Assembly: GCA_015698285.1 (NCBI GenBank)
Contig: CP048685.1
Span: 1,674,001 to 1,738,000, forward strand
From: Candidatus Nitronauta litoralis
GTDB lineage: Bacteria > Nitrospinota > Nitrospinia > Nitrospinales > Nitrospinaceae
DNA length: 64,000 bases
Reading direction: 5' to 3'
The position numbers were made by a program, and so were the translations under genes. Positions 54,580 through 63,948 of the stretch are shown piece after piece; the stretch's first letter is position 1; each line of letters starts with the position of its first letter. The notes under the pieces were generated by a model. It was not told where the DNA came from, made no database searches, and saw nothing but the letters and a program-made list of their open reading frames with translations.

Positions 54580-55574
54580 TATAGATTGCCTTTGGTTTCA
54601 GCTGAATAGCGTTGGGACAGGATTGGAGCAAGCGAGACATTGCCGTAACGTTTTGCCTGTGCGTTCAATTTACCGTAGCGTGAACGCGGAGTCGGGTGCG
54701 TACTAAGCAAAACAGAATGCGACCCTTGCGCCTTGCCTAGAACCTTCATGAAATCCCGAAGCCCACCCGGGTTGTAACCGACGCGGTAAGCGTAATCCAT
54801 TCCAAATTTATCCGCTTCATATTCCAGGTTTTGATCAAGTCCCTTGGTGAACAGTGTCGCGGACATTTCCTTGACGATATTGTCCAGAACTCCAGGATCA
54901 GAATCCAGAATGGAAGTCGTCAACTGGCTGAAACCCTGCAAGGTTTTACTTCGTTCAATAGTTTTCAGGGCGTGTCGTTTGGCCACATGCGCTACTTCGT
55001 GTCCCAGAATACCGGCCAGTTCTGCTTCGTTTCGTACCAGCCGTAACAGGCCTGCACTGACGAAAATGTAACCGCCAGGTGTTGCAAAAGCATTCGGGTC
55101 ATTTGAGTTGAGAATCGCAAAATGGTAGGGAATATCTGCACGGTCAGAGACTCCCGCTACAGAGAGTCCAACCAGGGAGACATAGCGTTGCAGCTTGTCA
55201 TTTTTATATTGCCCACCAAAATTCTTAAAGACTTCCAGGGCAAGTGATCCACCGATGGCACGTTCCTCTTCCCAACCGATCGGTTGGAGCGATTGAACCA
55301 GAGCCCCCGCTCCCCGTAAAATACCTGAGGTTTTTTTGTCTACTGCGCCGGTGCTTTCCAGTATTCCAATGAGACCTCCACCACCCTTGGAATTTTCAGC
55401 CGGTGCCGACGTTTCTGGAGCAGCCTGTTCTGGGGCCGGTGCCGGAGCTGTTTCTTTTTTGGGTGGCGGCTTCAGGGTTTCATTCAGGATGTCCCCAAAA
55501 TTGATCGACCAGGAAGCGGTGACCAGGCCCAGCGTAATTCCAATAGCCAATAATGAGATCAATAATTTTTTCAC
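54579..55574 (-). CDS. M48-family zinc metalloprotease (secreted)
   Basis: 331 residues from GTG 55574 with GGAGG seven bases upstream. Signal peptide about 1-22; a Pro/Ala/Glu-rich linker 35-65; the M48 domain with HEVAH (His192, Glu193, His196) and the distal EYEADKFG with its Glu. It resembles the periplasmic BepA/LoiP type that trims misassembled outer-membrane proteins; that role is inferred. The SH3 gene is upstream and the HAMP gene downstream. Confidence 0.92.
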   Translation of the reverse strand: MKKLLISLLAIGITLGLVTASWSINFGDILNETLKPPPKKETAPAPAPEQAAPETSAPAENSKGGGGLIGILESTGAVDKKTSGILRGAGALVQSLQPIGWEEERAIGGSLALEVFKNFGGQYKNDKLQRYVSLVGLSVAGVSDRADIPYHFAILNSNDPNAFATPGGYIFVSAGLLRLVRNEAELAGILGHEVAHVAKRHALKTIERSKTLQGFSQLTTSILDSDPGVLDNIVKEMSATLFTKGLDQNLEYEADKFGMDYAYRVGYNPGGLRDFMKVLGKAQGSHSVLLSTHPTPRSRYGKLNAQAKRYGNVSLAPILSQRYSAETKGNL

Positions 55575-55593
55575 GAATACCTCCGCATATTTA

Positions 55594-55619
55594 AAAAGCC
55601 AGAAGACGAAGCGGCTTTT
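55594..55619 (-). terminator. likely terminator after the SH3 gene
   Basis: AAAAGCC and GGCTTTT form a seven-base stem with a 12-base loop. On the minus strand the stem is followed by five T. It lies between the SH3 gene stop and the M48 ribosome site. Confidence 0.55.
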
Positions 55620-55631
55620 AGGATCGTTGGT

Positions 55632-56147
55632 TTATTGGGCGTAGGGTCCAAGTTTGCCCTGCTCCTGAAAAGCATCTACCTGTGAGCTGGAAAAAGACAG
55701 TGACTCCATCTGTTTGACAGAGGCCACATGGTCCGGGGAAATGCCATGCCCTTTAGCATAGTTTTCGGAAATGGGACTGAGTCCTCGAATGCTGGAACCG
55801 GAAGACGATTCCGCTGCCGCCATTTTCTGGTTGCCGGTCAGTACGTCAAGTCCACCCCCTCCGCCACCGCCAGAGGGTGCCGAGGAAGTCAGTTTGAATT
55901 TAAAGACATAGCCTGTTTTCCCACCGACAGAAACTTTAATAAACTTCCCTTCTTTGCCAACAACGTTGACTGCCTGGCCGGCACTCAAATAGCCCAGGCT
56001 TTTGGATCGTGCGGATGCTTCCGCTGTCATCTTGGTTTTAGACGATTTGACATACATGGTTTCTGCAAGTGCCGGAACGGCACACAGTCCCAAAATCAAA
56101 GCCGCGAGACAGATTTTTCTGAAAAGTCCTGAGAGTCGGATGCGCAT
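55632..56147 (-). CDS. secreted bacterial SH3-domain protein
   Basis: 171 residues from ATG 56147 (AGGA seven bases upstream). Signal peptide about 1-29. An SH3b domain at about 30-90 (MYVKSSKTKMTAEASARSKS and VNVVGKEGKFIKVSVGGKTG), a run of seven Gly, and a helical tail. SH3b domains usually bind cell-wall peptides. It lies just upstream of the M48 protease and is likely part of an envelope-quality unit. The frame could extend to 56183 but lacks a start signal. Confidence 0.82.
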   Translation of the reverse strand: MRIRLSGLFRKICLAALILGLCAVPALAETMYVKSSKTKMTAEASARSKSLGYLSAGQAVNVVGKEGKFIKVSVGGKTGYVFKFKLTSSAPSGGGGGGGLDVLTGNQKMAAAESSSGSSIRGLSPISENYAKGHGISPDHVASVKQMESLSFSSSQVDAFQEQGKLGPYAQ

Positions 56148-56296
56148 CTTGATATCCTGCAATGAGGTTAGACAATTATTCAACTTTTAAGGTCTCCTTA
56201 ACAAGCTACCCTTAAAAGGAGAGGCAGGTCAACCGCTTTTTCGGCGATAAGAAAAACGATGAATTTTATTGAAATAAATCTTTGAAATAACCCTGG

Positions 56297-57241
56297 TTAT
56301 CGACTTAGAGCCCGACGAAGCCGCGCCCAATTGAAAGCTGATCCGGGATCGTATTTACAGGTGACTCCCTCGGTTTTTCCGGCCTGGACATGGGCGTGGC
56401 CTAAAATACCCTCAAAACGGGCAAAGTTTTTTAAACGGTCAAGGGGAGTACGGCCTGTTTTTGAATCGATCGGTACCTTGAGTTTCACCCTGGGCAGCAG
56501 TCGGTTTATCCCAAAACACAGGCGGATGAGGGTTTGATACTGTGGTTCTGTGAAATCCCACATTCTAACCACGCGGCCGTTGATCCTACGACTGAAATAG
56601 CCGCGATTGCCATAGCTCCGGGCTGCCATTGGCAAAAAACCACGGTGATGAAGTTGTTTGCGACGCGATGAGGGGAGTCGAAGCTTCCAGCCTTCGCCCG
56701 TTTCCTCATAGGCATCCTGTTTTAATTTGTACAAGCTGGATTCAGAACTCAGCGCTTGCCAGGAAAGGTTTGCCATCTCGACATGAACAGCGCGTTCGTT
56801 GCCGAGTCGGTCATCCGCCGGAGCGGTGTTGGTTTTCCAGTAAAGATCGCATGTCTGGTAGAGCGTGCCATCCAGATCGAGATAAAAGTGGCTGCCTTTA
56901 AAGGAACTGTCTTGAAGGATTTCATGACAATGTTGCGAGTTGTAACAGACATCGTAGTGCAGGACGAACTGGTAGACATTCTGTTTCAGCTCTTCATACG
57001 CAGCTTTGGGGTTTCTTATCTTATATTCTGTAAATGGGCGAGTCGGGGCATCGTTGAGCTTTTTATTGTGGTGATTTAACGATTTACGGCCGCGACGGTT
57101 GGGGCAGGAAAGGCCTCCCGGCTGGTCCCAGCGAAGCACGGGGGTTTCAATATCAGTTTCAAAACCGCAAGCGACGATTGAAGTGTTAATTGAAAGGGTG
57201 TCCGGTTTTATCCGGTTGAGATCAGCCGCCTTTTCGGTCAT
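56297..57241 (-). CDS. N-acetylmuramoyl-L-alanine-amidase-like (amidase_2) protein
   Basis: 314 residues from ATG 57241, overlapping the nadK end by 20 bases. The fold of the amidase_2 family is suggested by FVLHYDVCYNSQHCHEIL (first His), HFYLDLDGTLYQT, AVHVEMANLS, and ILGHAHVQAGKTEG followed by YDPGSAFNW (second His and Asp). It is soluble with no signal peptide, so export is unclear; murein recycling is one option. A basic segment lies in the middle. The family call is by motif; the frame could extend to 57310. Confidence 0.72.
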   Translation of the reverse strand: MTEKAADLNRIKPDTLSINTSIVACGFETDIETPVLRWDQPGGLSCPNRRGRKSLNHHNKKLNDAPTRPFTEYKIRNPKAAYEELKQNVYQFVLHYDVCYNSQHCHEILQDSSFKGSHFYLDLDGTLYQTCDLYWKTNTAPADDRLGNERAVHVEMANLSWQALSSESSLYKLKQDAYEETGEGWKLRLPSSRRKQLHHRGFLPMAARSYGNRGYFSRRINGRVVRMWDFTEPQYQTLIRLCFGINRLLPRVKLKVPIDSKTGRTPLDRLKNFARFEGILGHAHVQAGKTEGVTCKYDPGSAFNWARLRRALSR

Positions 57242-58103
57242 CAGCCGGCCGTCCCCAGTGAAGTTTCTGACGGAGGATCTGGTAGTAGTTTTTCCCCGGC
57301 ACTTCGACAAAGTTCACCGGATTATCCGACGGGCGCAGTTCGAGAAGATCGTCGGCCAGGAGATCGTATCCGGTTTGACCGTCGAGAGTGACGCGCACCT
57401 CCTCATATGTTGTCTGGTGGATCTGGATCGTCGCGTTGCTGGGGACCACTATAGACCGGTTGGTCAGAGTGAAGGGGCATATTGGAGACAGAACAAGTGC
57501 GTTCATGCTGGGATGAAGAATGGGCCCACCAGCGGAGAGTGAATAAGCCGTCGATCCTGTTGGAGTGCTCACGATAAGGCCGTCGGCACGATAGGAGGTC
57601 ATGTACTGGTCGTTGACCTGCACTTCCAGGTTGACGATCCGTGCCAGTGTGCCTTTGTGGATCACCACATCGTTGAGAACAAAATCTTCAGTAATGGCAA
57701 GGCGATTCCGGATCACCCTGGCTTGCAACAGCATTCGGGGTTCAGTACGCGATATTCCACTGAAAACTTTTTCAAGGGTAGGGTACAAATCCTCCAGTGA
57801 AACATCCGTCAGGAAACCAAGGCTGCCGAGATTAACCGCAAGAATCGGCACCTGGGTCGGGTGCGTGATCCGCGCTACAGAGAGCAGGGTGCCATCCCCA
57901 CCCAGAACGATAATCAGGTCTGCCAGGCCGGGAATGTCTTCACAGTTATGAGTTGCTGTTTCTTCAATCAACTCTGCCGTTTCGGTTGGCATCAGGACTT
58001 CGCATTCTTTTTTTCTAAGCCAGTCGGTGAGTTCTGAGAGAACTTCGCGCCCGAGAGTCGATTTGGGTTTGCAAAAAATTCCGACGCGTTTGATAGGGGC
58101 CAT
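57222..58103 (-). CDS. nadK: NAD kinase
   Basis: 293 residues, usual length. LGGDGTLLSVARI is the GGDGT motif, followed by NLGSLGFLTD, TPTGSTAYSLSAGGPILHP and the Asp in RADGLIVSTP. It makes NADP from NAD and ATP. Its end overlaps the amidase start by 20 bases, so the two genes are coupled. Confidence 0.97.
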   Translation of the reverse strand: MAPIKRVGIFCKPKSTLGREVLSELTDWLRKKECEVLMPTETAELIEETATHNCEDIPGLADLIIVLGGDGTLLSVARITHPTQVPILAVNLGSLGFLTDVSLEDLYPTLEKVFSGISRTEPRMLLQARVIRNRLAITEDFVLNDVVIHKGTLARIVNLEVQVNDQYMTSYRADGLIVSTPTGSTAYSLSAGGPILHPSMNALVLSPICPFTLTNRSIVVPSNATIQIHQTTYEEVRVTLDGQTGYDLLADDLLELRPSDNPVNFVEVPGKNYYQILRQKLHWGRPADDRKGG

Positions 58104-58246
58104 GATTTGTACGATTCTGGTTTATGGAAGATCTTTTCAAAGTCATGAGCTGGATAGATAATACCGGGAACTGGCTGGAACCACCACTTGAAAAAATTAT
58201 ATGTGGGAGTGGAAAGGCTGAACTTAATACCGGCGTGGGTATAAAG

Positions 58247-58735
58247 CTAGAGGTTGCCGAAATCCTGCGGCTTGATATTACTGATCCAGTTTTTCCACTG
58301 GTCCTTTTCCTCGGTATTATGCTTGGAGGTATCGGGGAGATCGAGACTTTTGGCTGCTTCAATAACCGTCTCATTGACATAGATAGGGGCTTTTACCCTT
58401 AACGCCAGAGCAATGGCATCGCTGGGACGGGAATCGATATTCAGGGTATTGCCATTGTTCACCATATTGATGACTGCATAAAAGGTATTGTCCTTTAACT
58501 CGCTAACCAGAATATGATTAACTTCACCTGACATATCGGAAATCAGGTTTTTCATCAAGTCATGCGTCATGGGCCTTGGCGTGGCTATTTTTTCTATTTC
58601 GAGCGCGATCGCGTTGGCTTCAAAAAAACCGACCCATATAGGAAGCGCCCGCTCACCGGACGAATCCTTCAAAATTATAATGGGCATATTGGTCAACGGG
58701 TCGAGCGTAAGACCTTCTACTTTCATTTCAACCAT
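58247..58735 (-). CDS. bifunctional nuclease family (DUF151) protein
   Basis: 162 residues. The core LPIWVGFFEANAIALEIE, RPMTHDLMKNLI and DSRPSDAIALALR is the DUF151 signature. Members in plants and thermophiles act as nucleases on DNA and RNA. It may regulate RNA levels or stress response here. The 143-base spacer to nadK on the same strand suggests a separate transcript or partial read-through. Confidence 0.93.
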   Translation of the reverse strand: MVEMKVEGLTLDPLTNMPIIILKDSSGERALPIWVGFFEANAIALEIEKIATPRPMTHDLMKNLISDMSGEVNHILVSELKDNTFYAVINMVNNGNTLNIDSRPSDAIALALRVKAPIYVNETVIEAAKSLDLPDTSKHNTEEKDQWKNWISNIKPQDFGNL

Positions 58736-58896
58736 AAAAATTCCCGACTTTTCCTCAACTCGTTTGAAAGGTCCGTGGACGAACCTTCAATACGGTTGGC
58801 AGGTTAATACGCTTTTTACCTTCCTGATTATTCAGGATATAAGAGTAAGAAAATTTGTCAATCCCGCATTTCGCGCCTGGGGCAGGTTTCCGGTTA

Positions 58897-59142
58897 TCAT
58901 TTTTTTTGGTCTTTGAGAGTCTGGGTGACAAACTCACGAAGCTTTTCCTGCACCACTGCCGGGATTTCTATTTCACTAAGAGTCTTGCTGGTAATCTCGG
59001 TAGTGGATTTGTAGGTGTTCAAAAAGGCAATGCACGGAGGACAGTCTTTAAGATGTTCTTCGAGAGACTCTTTGACCTCGGGATCCAAAGACCCATCAAT
59101 GTAATCGTTAAGTAGTTCCAGACATTCCCGGCAACAAATCAT
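58897..59142 (-). CDS. zinc-finger (zf-HC2) anti-sigma factor
   Basis: 81 residues. CRECLELLNDYIDGSL and LEEHLKDCPPC give the zinc ligands C-...-HxxxCxxC. There is no transmembrane segment, so this is a soluble anti-sigma, probably redox- or ligand-sensitive. It overlaps the sigma gene by four bases. Confidence 0.88.
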   Translation of the reverse strand: MICCRECLELLNDYIDGSLDPEVKESLEEHLKDCPPCIAFLNTYKSTTEITSKTLSEIEIPAVVQEKLREFVTQTLKDQKK

Positions 59143-59759
59143 TTTTTTGCTCCCCGCGTATCGAACTCTTCAAAATAGCCCGACAATTTTTTCCTTAAGA
59201 ATAATCGTGCACGATGCAGGCGCGACTTTACTGCTGGTATTGACAGTTCAAGAATCTCACCGACTTTCTCTGTCGAGAGTCCTTCCACGTCTCGCAACAA
59301 AAACACAACTTTTTCCTTCTCCGGCAACTGGGCAACGGCTTTTTCGATGATCTCCTTGGTTTCGTTGGAGAACAGTAATGAGTCCGTGCTGTCTGACCAG
59401 TCGAGCAACTTTTCTTGCTGGAATCCGCTGTTGTTGAACGAAGGCAGCATATCGTCCAGCGAAACGAACTGGTCTTTTTTCTTAGTCCTCAGCTTCATGT
59501 AAGAAGCGTTGAGGGTGATCCGGTAAACCCAGCTTGAAAATGCGGATTTACCCTGGAACGTATGAATTTTCTTAAAAATGCTCAGAAGCACCTCCTGAGC
59601 CACGTCCTGGGCATCCATCTGGTTCCGCGTCAGATTGAACGCCAGAGCGTAAATTTTTCGCTGGTAAAGTAGAGCAATCTGGTCAAATGCTTCCAGTTTG
59701 CCTTCTTTCATCTCCTTGACCAGACGGTCGTCTAGAGCCTTCTCTTCCTTTGTCGGCAT
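59139..59759 (-). CDS. ECF-type RNA polymerase sigma factor
   Basis: 206 residues. Region 2 (about 20-100): LALLYQRKIYALAFNLTRN-type with DAQDVAQEVLLSIFKKIHTF and SSWVYRITLNASY. Region 4 (about 140-200): LPEKEKVVFLLRDVEGLSTE and AVKSRLHRARLFLRKKL. It is coupled to a zinc-finger anti-sigma by a four-base overlap. Divergent lies the PagL-like gene, a possible target. No clear autoregulatory promoter motif is visible. Confidence 0.93.
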   Translation of the reverse strand: MPTKEEKALDDRLVKEMKEGKLEAFDQIALLYQRKIYALAFNLTRNQMDAQDVAQEVLLSIFKKIHTFQGKSAFSSWVYRITLNASYMKLRTKKKDQFVSLDDMLPSFNNSGFQQEKLLDWSDSTDSLLFSNETKEIIEKAVAQLPEKEKVVFLLRDVEGLSTEKVGEILELSIPAVKSRLHRARLFLRKKLSGYFEEFDTRGAKK

Positions 59760-60191
59760 TCCGTAATTTCCTTTGGGGAAATGGGTTTCCCGGTACGGGT
59801 TCCAAAACCTCCCCTGGCTGTGCCGTCAATATCAGGCGGTTCGGAAGTTAGGATGCAACCGGCTGCCCTAACGTTTCAATCTTAACCAGTTTGGGAGGGA
59901 TTTTTTTACAAAATAGCCTGTATTCAAGCTTGAATTTAAGACCTTGGTCCCGCTACCTATTCGGGTCAGAATCTTAACATCCCAAAACCCGTAGTCCAAA
60001 TGAATTTAAATGTTTAACAAGGTATTGACGTTATGTTACAATCGGCGATTACATTATTTTGGCCATGCAGAATCTCTCAAAAACCTGGGTTTTTTTGCTA
60101 GCGAGACGTATGTCAAATTCCCGATCGTTTCCATTGCGAAAAAACGGGAGTATTTGAGGCCACATAAAATAATTTGAGGAGCATTTCCCCG
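59760..60191. promoter_or_regulatory. regulatory gap between sigma gene and PagL-like gene
   Basis: This 430-base stretch separates divergent genes. It has an imperfect hairpin, GTTAGG (59847-59852) with CCTAAC (59867-59872), reinforced by GCA/TGC. A possible promoter for the plus gene is TTGACG (60025-60030) with ATTACA (60048-60053), 17 bases apart. Both are moderate. I see no gene. Confidence 0.35.
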
Positions 60192-60962
60192 ATGAAATCA
60201 GGAATTATTGCAATTTCCCTTACTCTTTGCGTTCTGTTGCTCACAGCCGGTCAAGTGGATGCCTCTGACAGGAAAAAATGGCGATCCAAACGGCATAGCC
60301 CGGATCAAGTGGCCCAAAAGGCTTCTGGAAAAACCAGGCGGGGGAAATCTGGAATGGGAGCTTTTGAATCCCGTTTTGGAAGAGGCACAACCCAATGGGG
60401 GATTAATGGAGGGTTTGGCTATACAATCGATTTGCCTTCAACAAATTTTGGGGCTCCGGATCGAACTAATATAGACTTTCTCTACCTGTTTCCTCATTTC
60501 AAGTATAATCTCACCGGGGTTATCGGGGATTCTTTCTACCGAGGTGCCTTGTACTGGGTAGCTGAGGCTGGCGCCATTTTCAGTGTTTCAGATTCAACCC
60601 GTGTGATTCGGAATCCTGTGACGGGGGCGGCCACCCTGACGACTACTGATACAGCACCTGCCGTACAATTCGGTTTTGTTCCTGTGCAGGTCGAGTATAA
60701 ATTTCTGGGGCCAACCCGGCGTTGGGCACCGACCATTATTGTTGGTGCCGGTTTTTCCTATGGGGATTTTGATGACGGTGCAATTGAAATCAGTACTGAT
60801 TTCGAATTTATCCTTAATGTTGGGGGCGGAATCGAGTATTTTCTTGAAGATAACAAGTCGATCTCTGTCGGTTACCGGTTGTACCATTTGTCAAACTCCG
60901 GTATTGAAAGGCCCAACATCGGATTGAATGCCCATCTATTTACGGTCGGGTATTCCTTCTAA
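60192..60962 (+). CDS. PagL-like outer-membrane lipid A deacylase / acyloxyacyl hydrolase family
   Basis: 256 residues from ATG 60192 (GAGGAG 12 bases upstream; the TTG at 60174 is less likely). Signal peptide about 1-25, a basic linker (DRKKWRSKRHSPDQVAQKAS), then beta strands of a small outer-membrane barrel. The end carries GYRLYHLSNSGIERPNIGLN, matching the PagL active-site pattern His-Ser-Asn. PagL removes the 3-O fatty acid of lipid A. The divergent ECF sigma may regulate it. The specificity of this enzyme is not known. Confidence 0.8.
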   Translation: MKSGIIAISLTLCVLLLTAGQVDASDRKKWRSKRHSPDQVAQKASGKTRRGKSGMGAFESRFGRGTTQWGINGGFGYTIDLPSTNFGAPDRTNIDFLYLFPHFKYNLTGVIGDSFYRGALYWVAEAGAIFSVSDSTRVIRNPVTGAATLTTTDTAPAVQFGFVPVQVEYKFLGPTRRWAPTIIVGAGFSYGDFDDGAIEISTDFEFILNVGGGIEYFLEDNKSISVGYRLYHLSNSGIERPNIGLNAHLFTVGYSF

Positions 60963-61151
60963 ACATTTATTCGACCCCCGGGTTCAAGGATGTTTCTTGT
61001 TAACCCGGCAAGCATTGTTTGCTGATTCGGGTTTCCTTCCCTTTTGTTTTTCGTCCTTTTCTGGTCCCTCTGGAATTGACTTTGGGAAGCCATCGAGTGT
61101 ACCTTGCGTGCTTCCTCAATAACACTGCAGAATGGTTAGAGGTCCCCTTAA

Positions 61152-63905
61152 GTGGTAACAAAGCCCGGAACTCCCCAGATTCCTCCTCCTTCCCAGAAAT
61201 CAAACCTGTTGGATAAAGTTTTCCGATCTTTTGAGACCCTAGCGCGTCAATACACACTGTGGGTTGTTTTGTTCTCGTGTGTCATAGCCGGACTCGCCAT
61301 TTGGTACACTGCAGAACAGCTGACGTTTAAAACCAAACGTTCGGACCTTATTTCGCGGGACCTGCCTTACGACATCCTCTATAAAAAATACCGCGAAGAG
61401 TTTGAAGACTTTGACGGGATGATCATCGTTGTCGAGAGCGAAAAGCAGGACCCGATGAAGGCCTTCGCCATCGACCTCGTCAAGGAACTGGAGAAATTCC
61501 GGTCCAGCTTCCACGAAATTTTCTACAAAGTAGACACCAGCTATTTCAAAAGTCGGGCCCTGTTATTTATGGACTTCGAGGGCCTGGAAGACCTGACCCA
61601 GAAACTCAAGGAACATCAGGATTTTTTACAAGAGGTGAATACGACCCCCGGACTGAACTCGGTTCTGGTCAATATCAACAAAGGAATATCGGAAGGGATG
61701 GTCGACTCCCTGCTGACCGATTTTCTGGGTACCGGTGACGATGAAGAATCGGATGAGGTCGATGACACGGCAGACCTTAGCCTGCTCATCTCCATTTTCA
61801 AACAGATCAACGCCCATCTTAAAGGCGAAGCCCTTTATAAATCTCCGTGGAGATCTTTTCTGACCGACCGCCAGGAGTCATTGCAGGATGAAGGGTATCT
61901 TGTTTCTGAAAACGGGAACCTGCTGTTTGTTCTGCTCAGTCCAAAAGAAACGCAGAATGATTTCACAGGATCAAAGGATGCAATCGAATCGATCCGGGGA
62001 GTCATCCGTGACGTGCATGAACGTCATCCCGATATCAAGGTCGGGTTGACCGGTAGCGATGTGATTTCATCCGATGAAATGTACACCACCCGAAACGATG
62101 TCGAGCTGGCCTCCAAGATTGCCCTGGCGGGTGTGGCGCTTCTGTTCATCATCGCTTTTCGAGGAATGGTCAAACCCCTGCTTGCGGTTGTGTCTTTGCT
62201 GATCGCGCTGGGCTGGTCGATGGGTTACACCACCCTTTCAGTGGGTCATCTCAATATCATGTCCGTGGTGTTCACCACCATTCTGATTGGTCTTGGAATC
62301 GATTTTGGCATCCATATTTTGGAGCGATACCGTGAAGAACGCAGGCAGGGTGCAGATGTCCACGCTTCCATGTTGGCTACCCTTCGAGGGACAGGACGAG
62401 GCAACCTGACGGGAGCCATCACCACAGCGATCGCGTTCGGTTCGATGGCGTTCACCAAATTCATCGGCATTGCGGAGCTTGGAGTGATTGCCGCCGGAGG
62501 GATTTTATTGTGCTGGCTCAGTATGGTTCTTCTGCTTCCGGCGCTGGTCTGCCTGGAAGAACGGTGGCGTTCTTTGCAATACACCATGCCGCAGGCCCAG
62601 CCGCAAAAAGAAAAACTGCTGCTCGGTATTTTTAACCGTTACAAAATGATCATTTTTGTGTCGGTGATCATGATCGCCTGGGCGGTGTGGCGCACGCTTG
62701 GTCTCAGTTTTGATTACAACCTGCTCAACCTGCAGGCCAAGGGAACAGAAGCGGTTGAATGGGAACTTAAAATTATCGAGAACGCCAAACGCGCGACCTG
62801 GTACGTGGCGGTGGTTTCCGACAGCGAAGACGAATCCCGTAAAAAATACGAAGCCATTCGAAAGCTCCCCTCAGTCGGAAAGATCGACAGCATCTTCACC
62901 GCACTTCCCAAAAAACAAGACGAAAAAATAAAAATGATCCGGGAAATTGCTGAGGAGTTACCGGAATTCGCAGTCGCAAAAAATGATGAAGAGTTTTCCC
63001 TGGAAGAGCTGAAGTCCACGATCAAAAACATCCGTTTCAAACTACGCAAAAAAGAAAAGAGCGGCAAACGCGATGACGTATTCGAAGCGTCAAAGTTGGT
63101 TGAGGAAATCCGAAAGGAGCTGGATACGTTGGATCCTGCAACCGCGACTGAGCGAATGGCAGGTTTCTCCAAAACGCTTTTCGAAGATTATCGCAAGGTG
63201 GTGAGCGACCTCAACAAATCGTTAAAACCGGAACGCATTCATCTGGATTCGATGCCGGATCTTCTGCGCAAACGTTTTATCGGGAAAAATGGAAAACATT
63301 TATTGCTGGTATATCCTGGAATCAACATCTGGGAACGACCTCAGATGGAGCAGTTCCTGAAAGAAATGCGGGCCATCGACCCTGAAGTGACCGGCAACGC
63401 AGTCCATATGTTTGAGTCGAGCCGGTTGATGATCAACGGTTATATCCAGGGCGGGATCTACGCCATGATCGCGATCATCATTTATCTGCTGTGGTCCCTG
63501 CGCAGTGTGGCCTCCACCTTGCTGGTGCTCATCCCCACACTGGTTGGCTCTTTCTGGACCGTAGGGTTTATGGAAATTTTTGATGTCCGCTTCAATATGG
63601 CCAATCTGGTGATCCTGCCTTTGATCATTGGCATCGGTGTGGTCAACGGGGTGCACATCCTGCACCGTTACCGCGAAAACCCTGGAGCTGATAACATCGT
63701 GTTGTCAAAAAGTACGGGGCAGGCGGTGGTGTTGAGTTCTTTAACGACGATGATTGGTTTCGGCAGCCTGATGGCCGCAGACCATATGGGCGTGTACAGC
63801 CTGGGGCTCGTGCTGACACTCGGAGTCGGCAGTTGCCTGTTGGCATCGATTACTTTACTGCCGGCGCTATTGAAATTTTGTGCTGAAAAAGGGTGGAACC
63901 TTTAG
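61152..63905 (+). CDS. MMPL/RND transporter, HpnN-like
   Basis: 917 residues from GTG 61152, with AGAGG about 12 bases upstream. Twelve membrane spans in two halves: span 1 about 32-52, spans 2-6 about 318-475, span 7 about 500-515 and spans 8-12 about 775-905. Two large periplasmic domains separate them. IGLGIDFGIHILERYREER near 382 and VVNGVHILHRYREN near the second half are the RND/MMPL signatures. The family exports lipids such as hopanoids, and the first loop (RSDLISRDLPYDILYKKYRE) is close to HpnN. No hopanoid genes are in the window, so the cargo is open. Confidence 0.8.
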   Translation: MVTKPGTPQIPPPSQKSNLLDKVFRSFETLARQYTLWVVLFSCVIAGLAIWYTAEQLTFKTKRSDLISRDLPYDILYKKYREEFEDFDGMIIVVESEKQDPMKAFAIDLVKELEKFRSSFHEIFYKVDTSYFKSRALLFMDFEGLEDLTQKLKEHQDFLQEVNTTPGLNSVLVNINKGISEGMVDSLLTDFLGTGDDEESDEVDDTADLSLLISIFKQINAHLKGEALYKSPWRSFLTDRQESLQDEGYLVSENGNLLFVLLSPKETQNDFTGSKDAIESIRGVIRDVHERHPDIKVGLTGSDVISSDEMYTTRNDVELASKIALAGVALLFIIAFRGMVKPLLAVVSLLIALGWSMGYTTLSVGHLNIMSVVFTTILIGLGIDFGIHILERYREERRQGADVHASMLATLRGTGRGNLTGAITTAIAFGSMAFTKFIGIAELGVIAAGGILLCWLSMVLLLPALVCLEERWRSLQYTMPQAQPQKEKLLLGIFNRYKMIIFVSVIMIAWAVWRTLGLSFDYNLLNLQAKGTEAVEWELKIIENAKRATWYVAVVSDSEDESRKKYEAIRKLPSVGKIDSIFTALPKKQDEKIKMIREIAEELPEFAVAKNDEEFSLEELKSTIKNIRFKLRKKEKSGKRDDVFEASKLVEEIRKELDTLDPATATERMAGFSKTLFEDYRKVVSDLNKSLKPERIHLDSMPDLLRKRFIGKNGKHLLLVYPGINIWERPQMEQFLKEMRAIDPEVTGNAVHMFESSRLMINGYIQGGIYAMIAIIIYLLWSLRSVASTLLVLIPTLVGSFWTVGFMEIFDVRFNMANLVILPLIIGIGVVNGVHILHRYRENPGADNIVLSKSTGQAVVLSSLTTMIGFGSLMAADHMGVYSLGLVLTLGVGSCLLASITLLPALLKFCAEKGWNL

Positions 63906-63925
63906 CTGGAAATATTGCTTTCCAG
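63906..63925. other. short hairpin after the RND gene
   Basis: CTGGAAA and TTTCCAG form a seven-base perfect stem with a six-base loop, directly after the RND stop codon. No T run follows on the plus strand. It may be a weak terminator between converging genes. Confidence 0.35.
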
Positions 63926-63948
63926 AAAAATATTGAATGCAGGTAAAG

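Noticed and set aside
60970-61010. GGGTTCAAGG resembling a tRNA T-loop
   Set aside because: No acceptor stem, anticodon arm or CCA-like end can be built around it.
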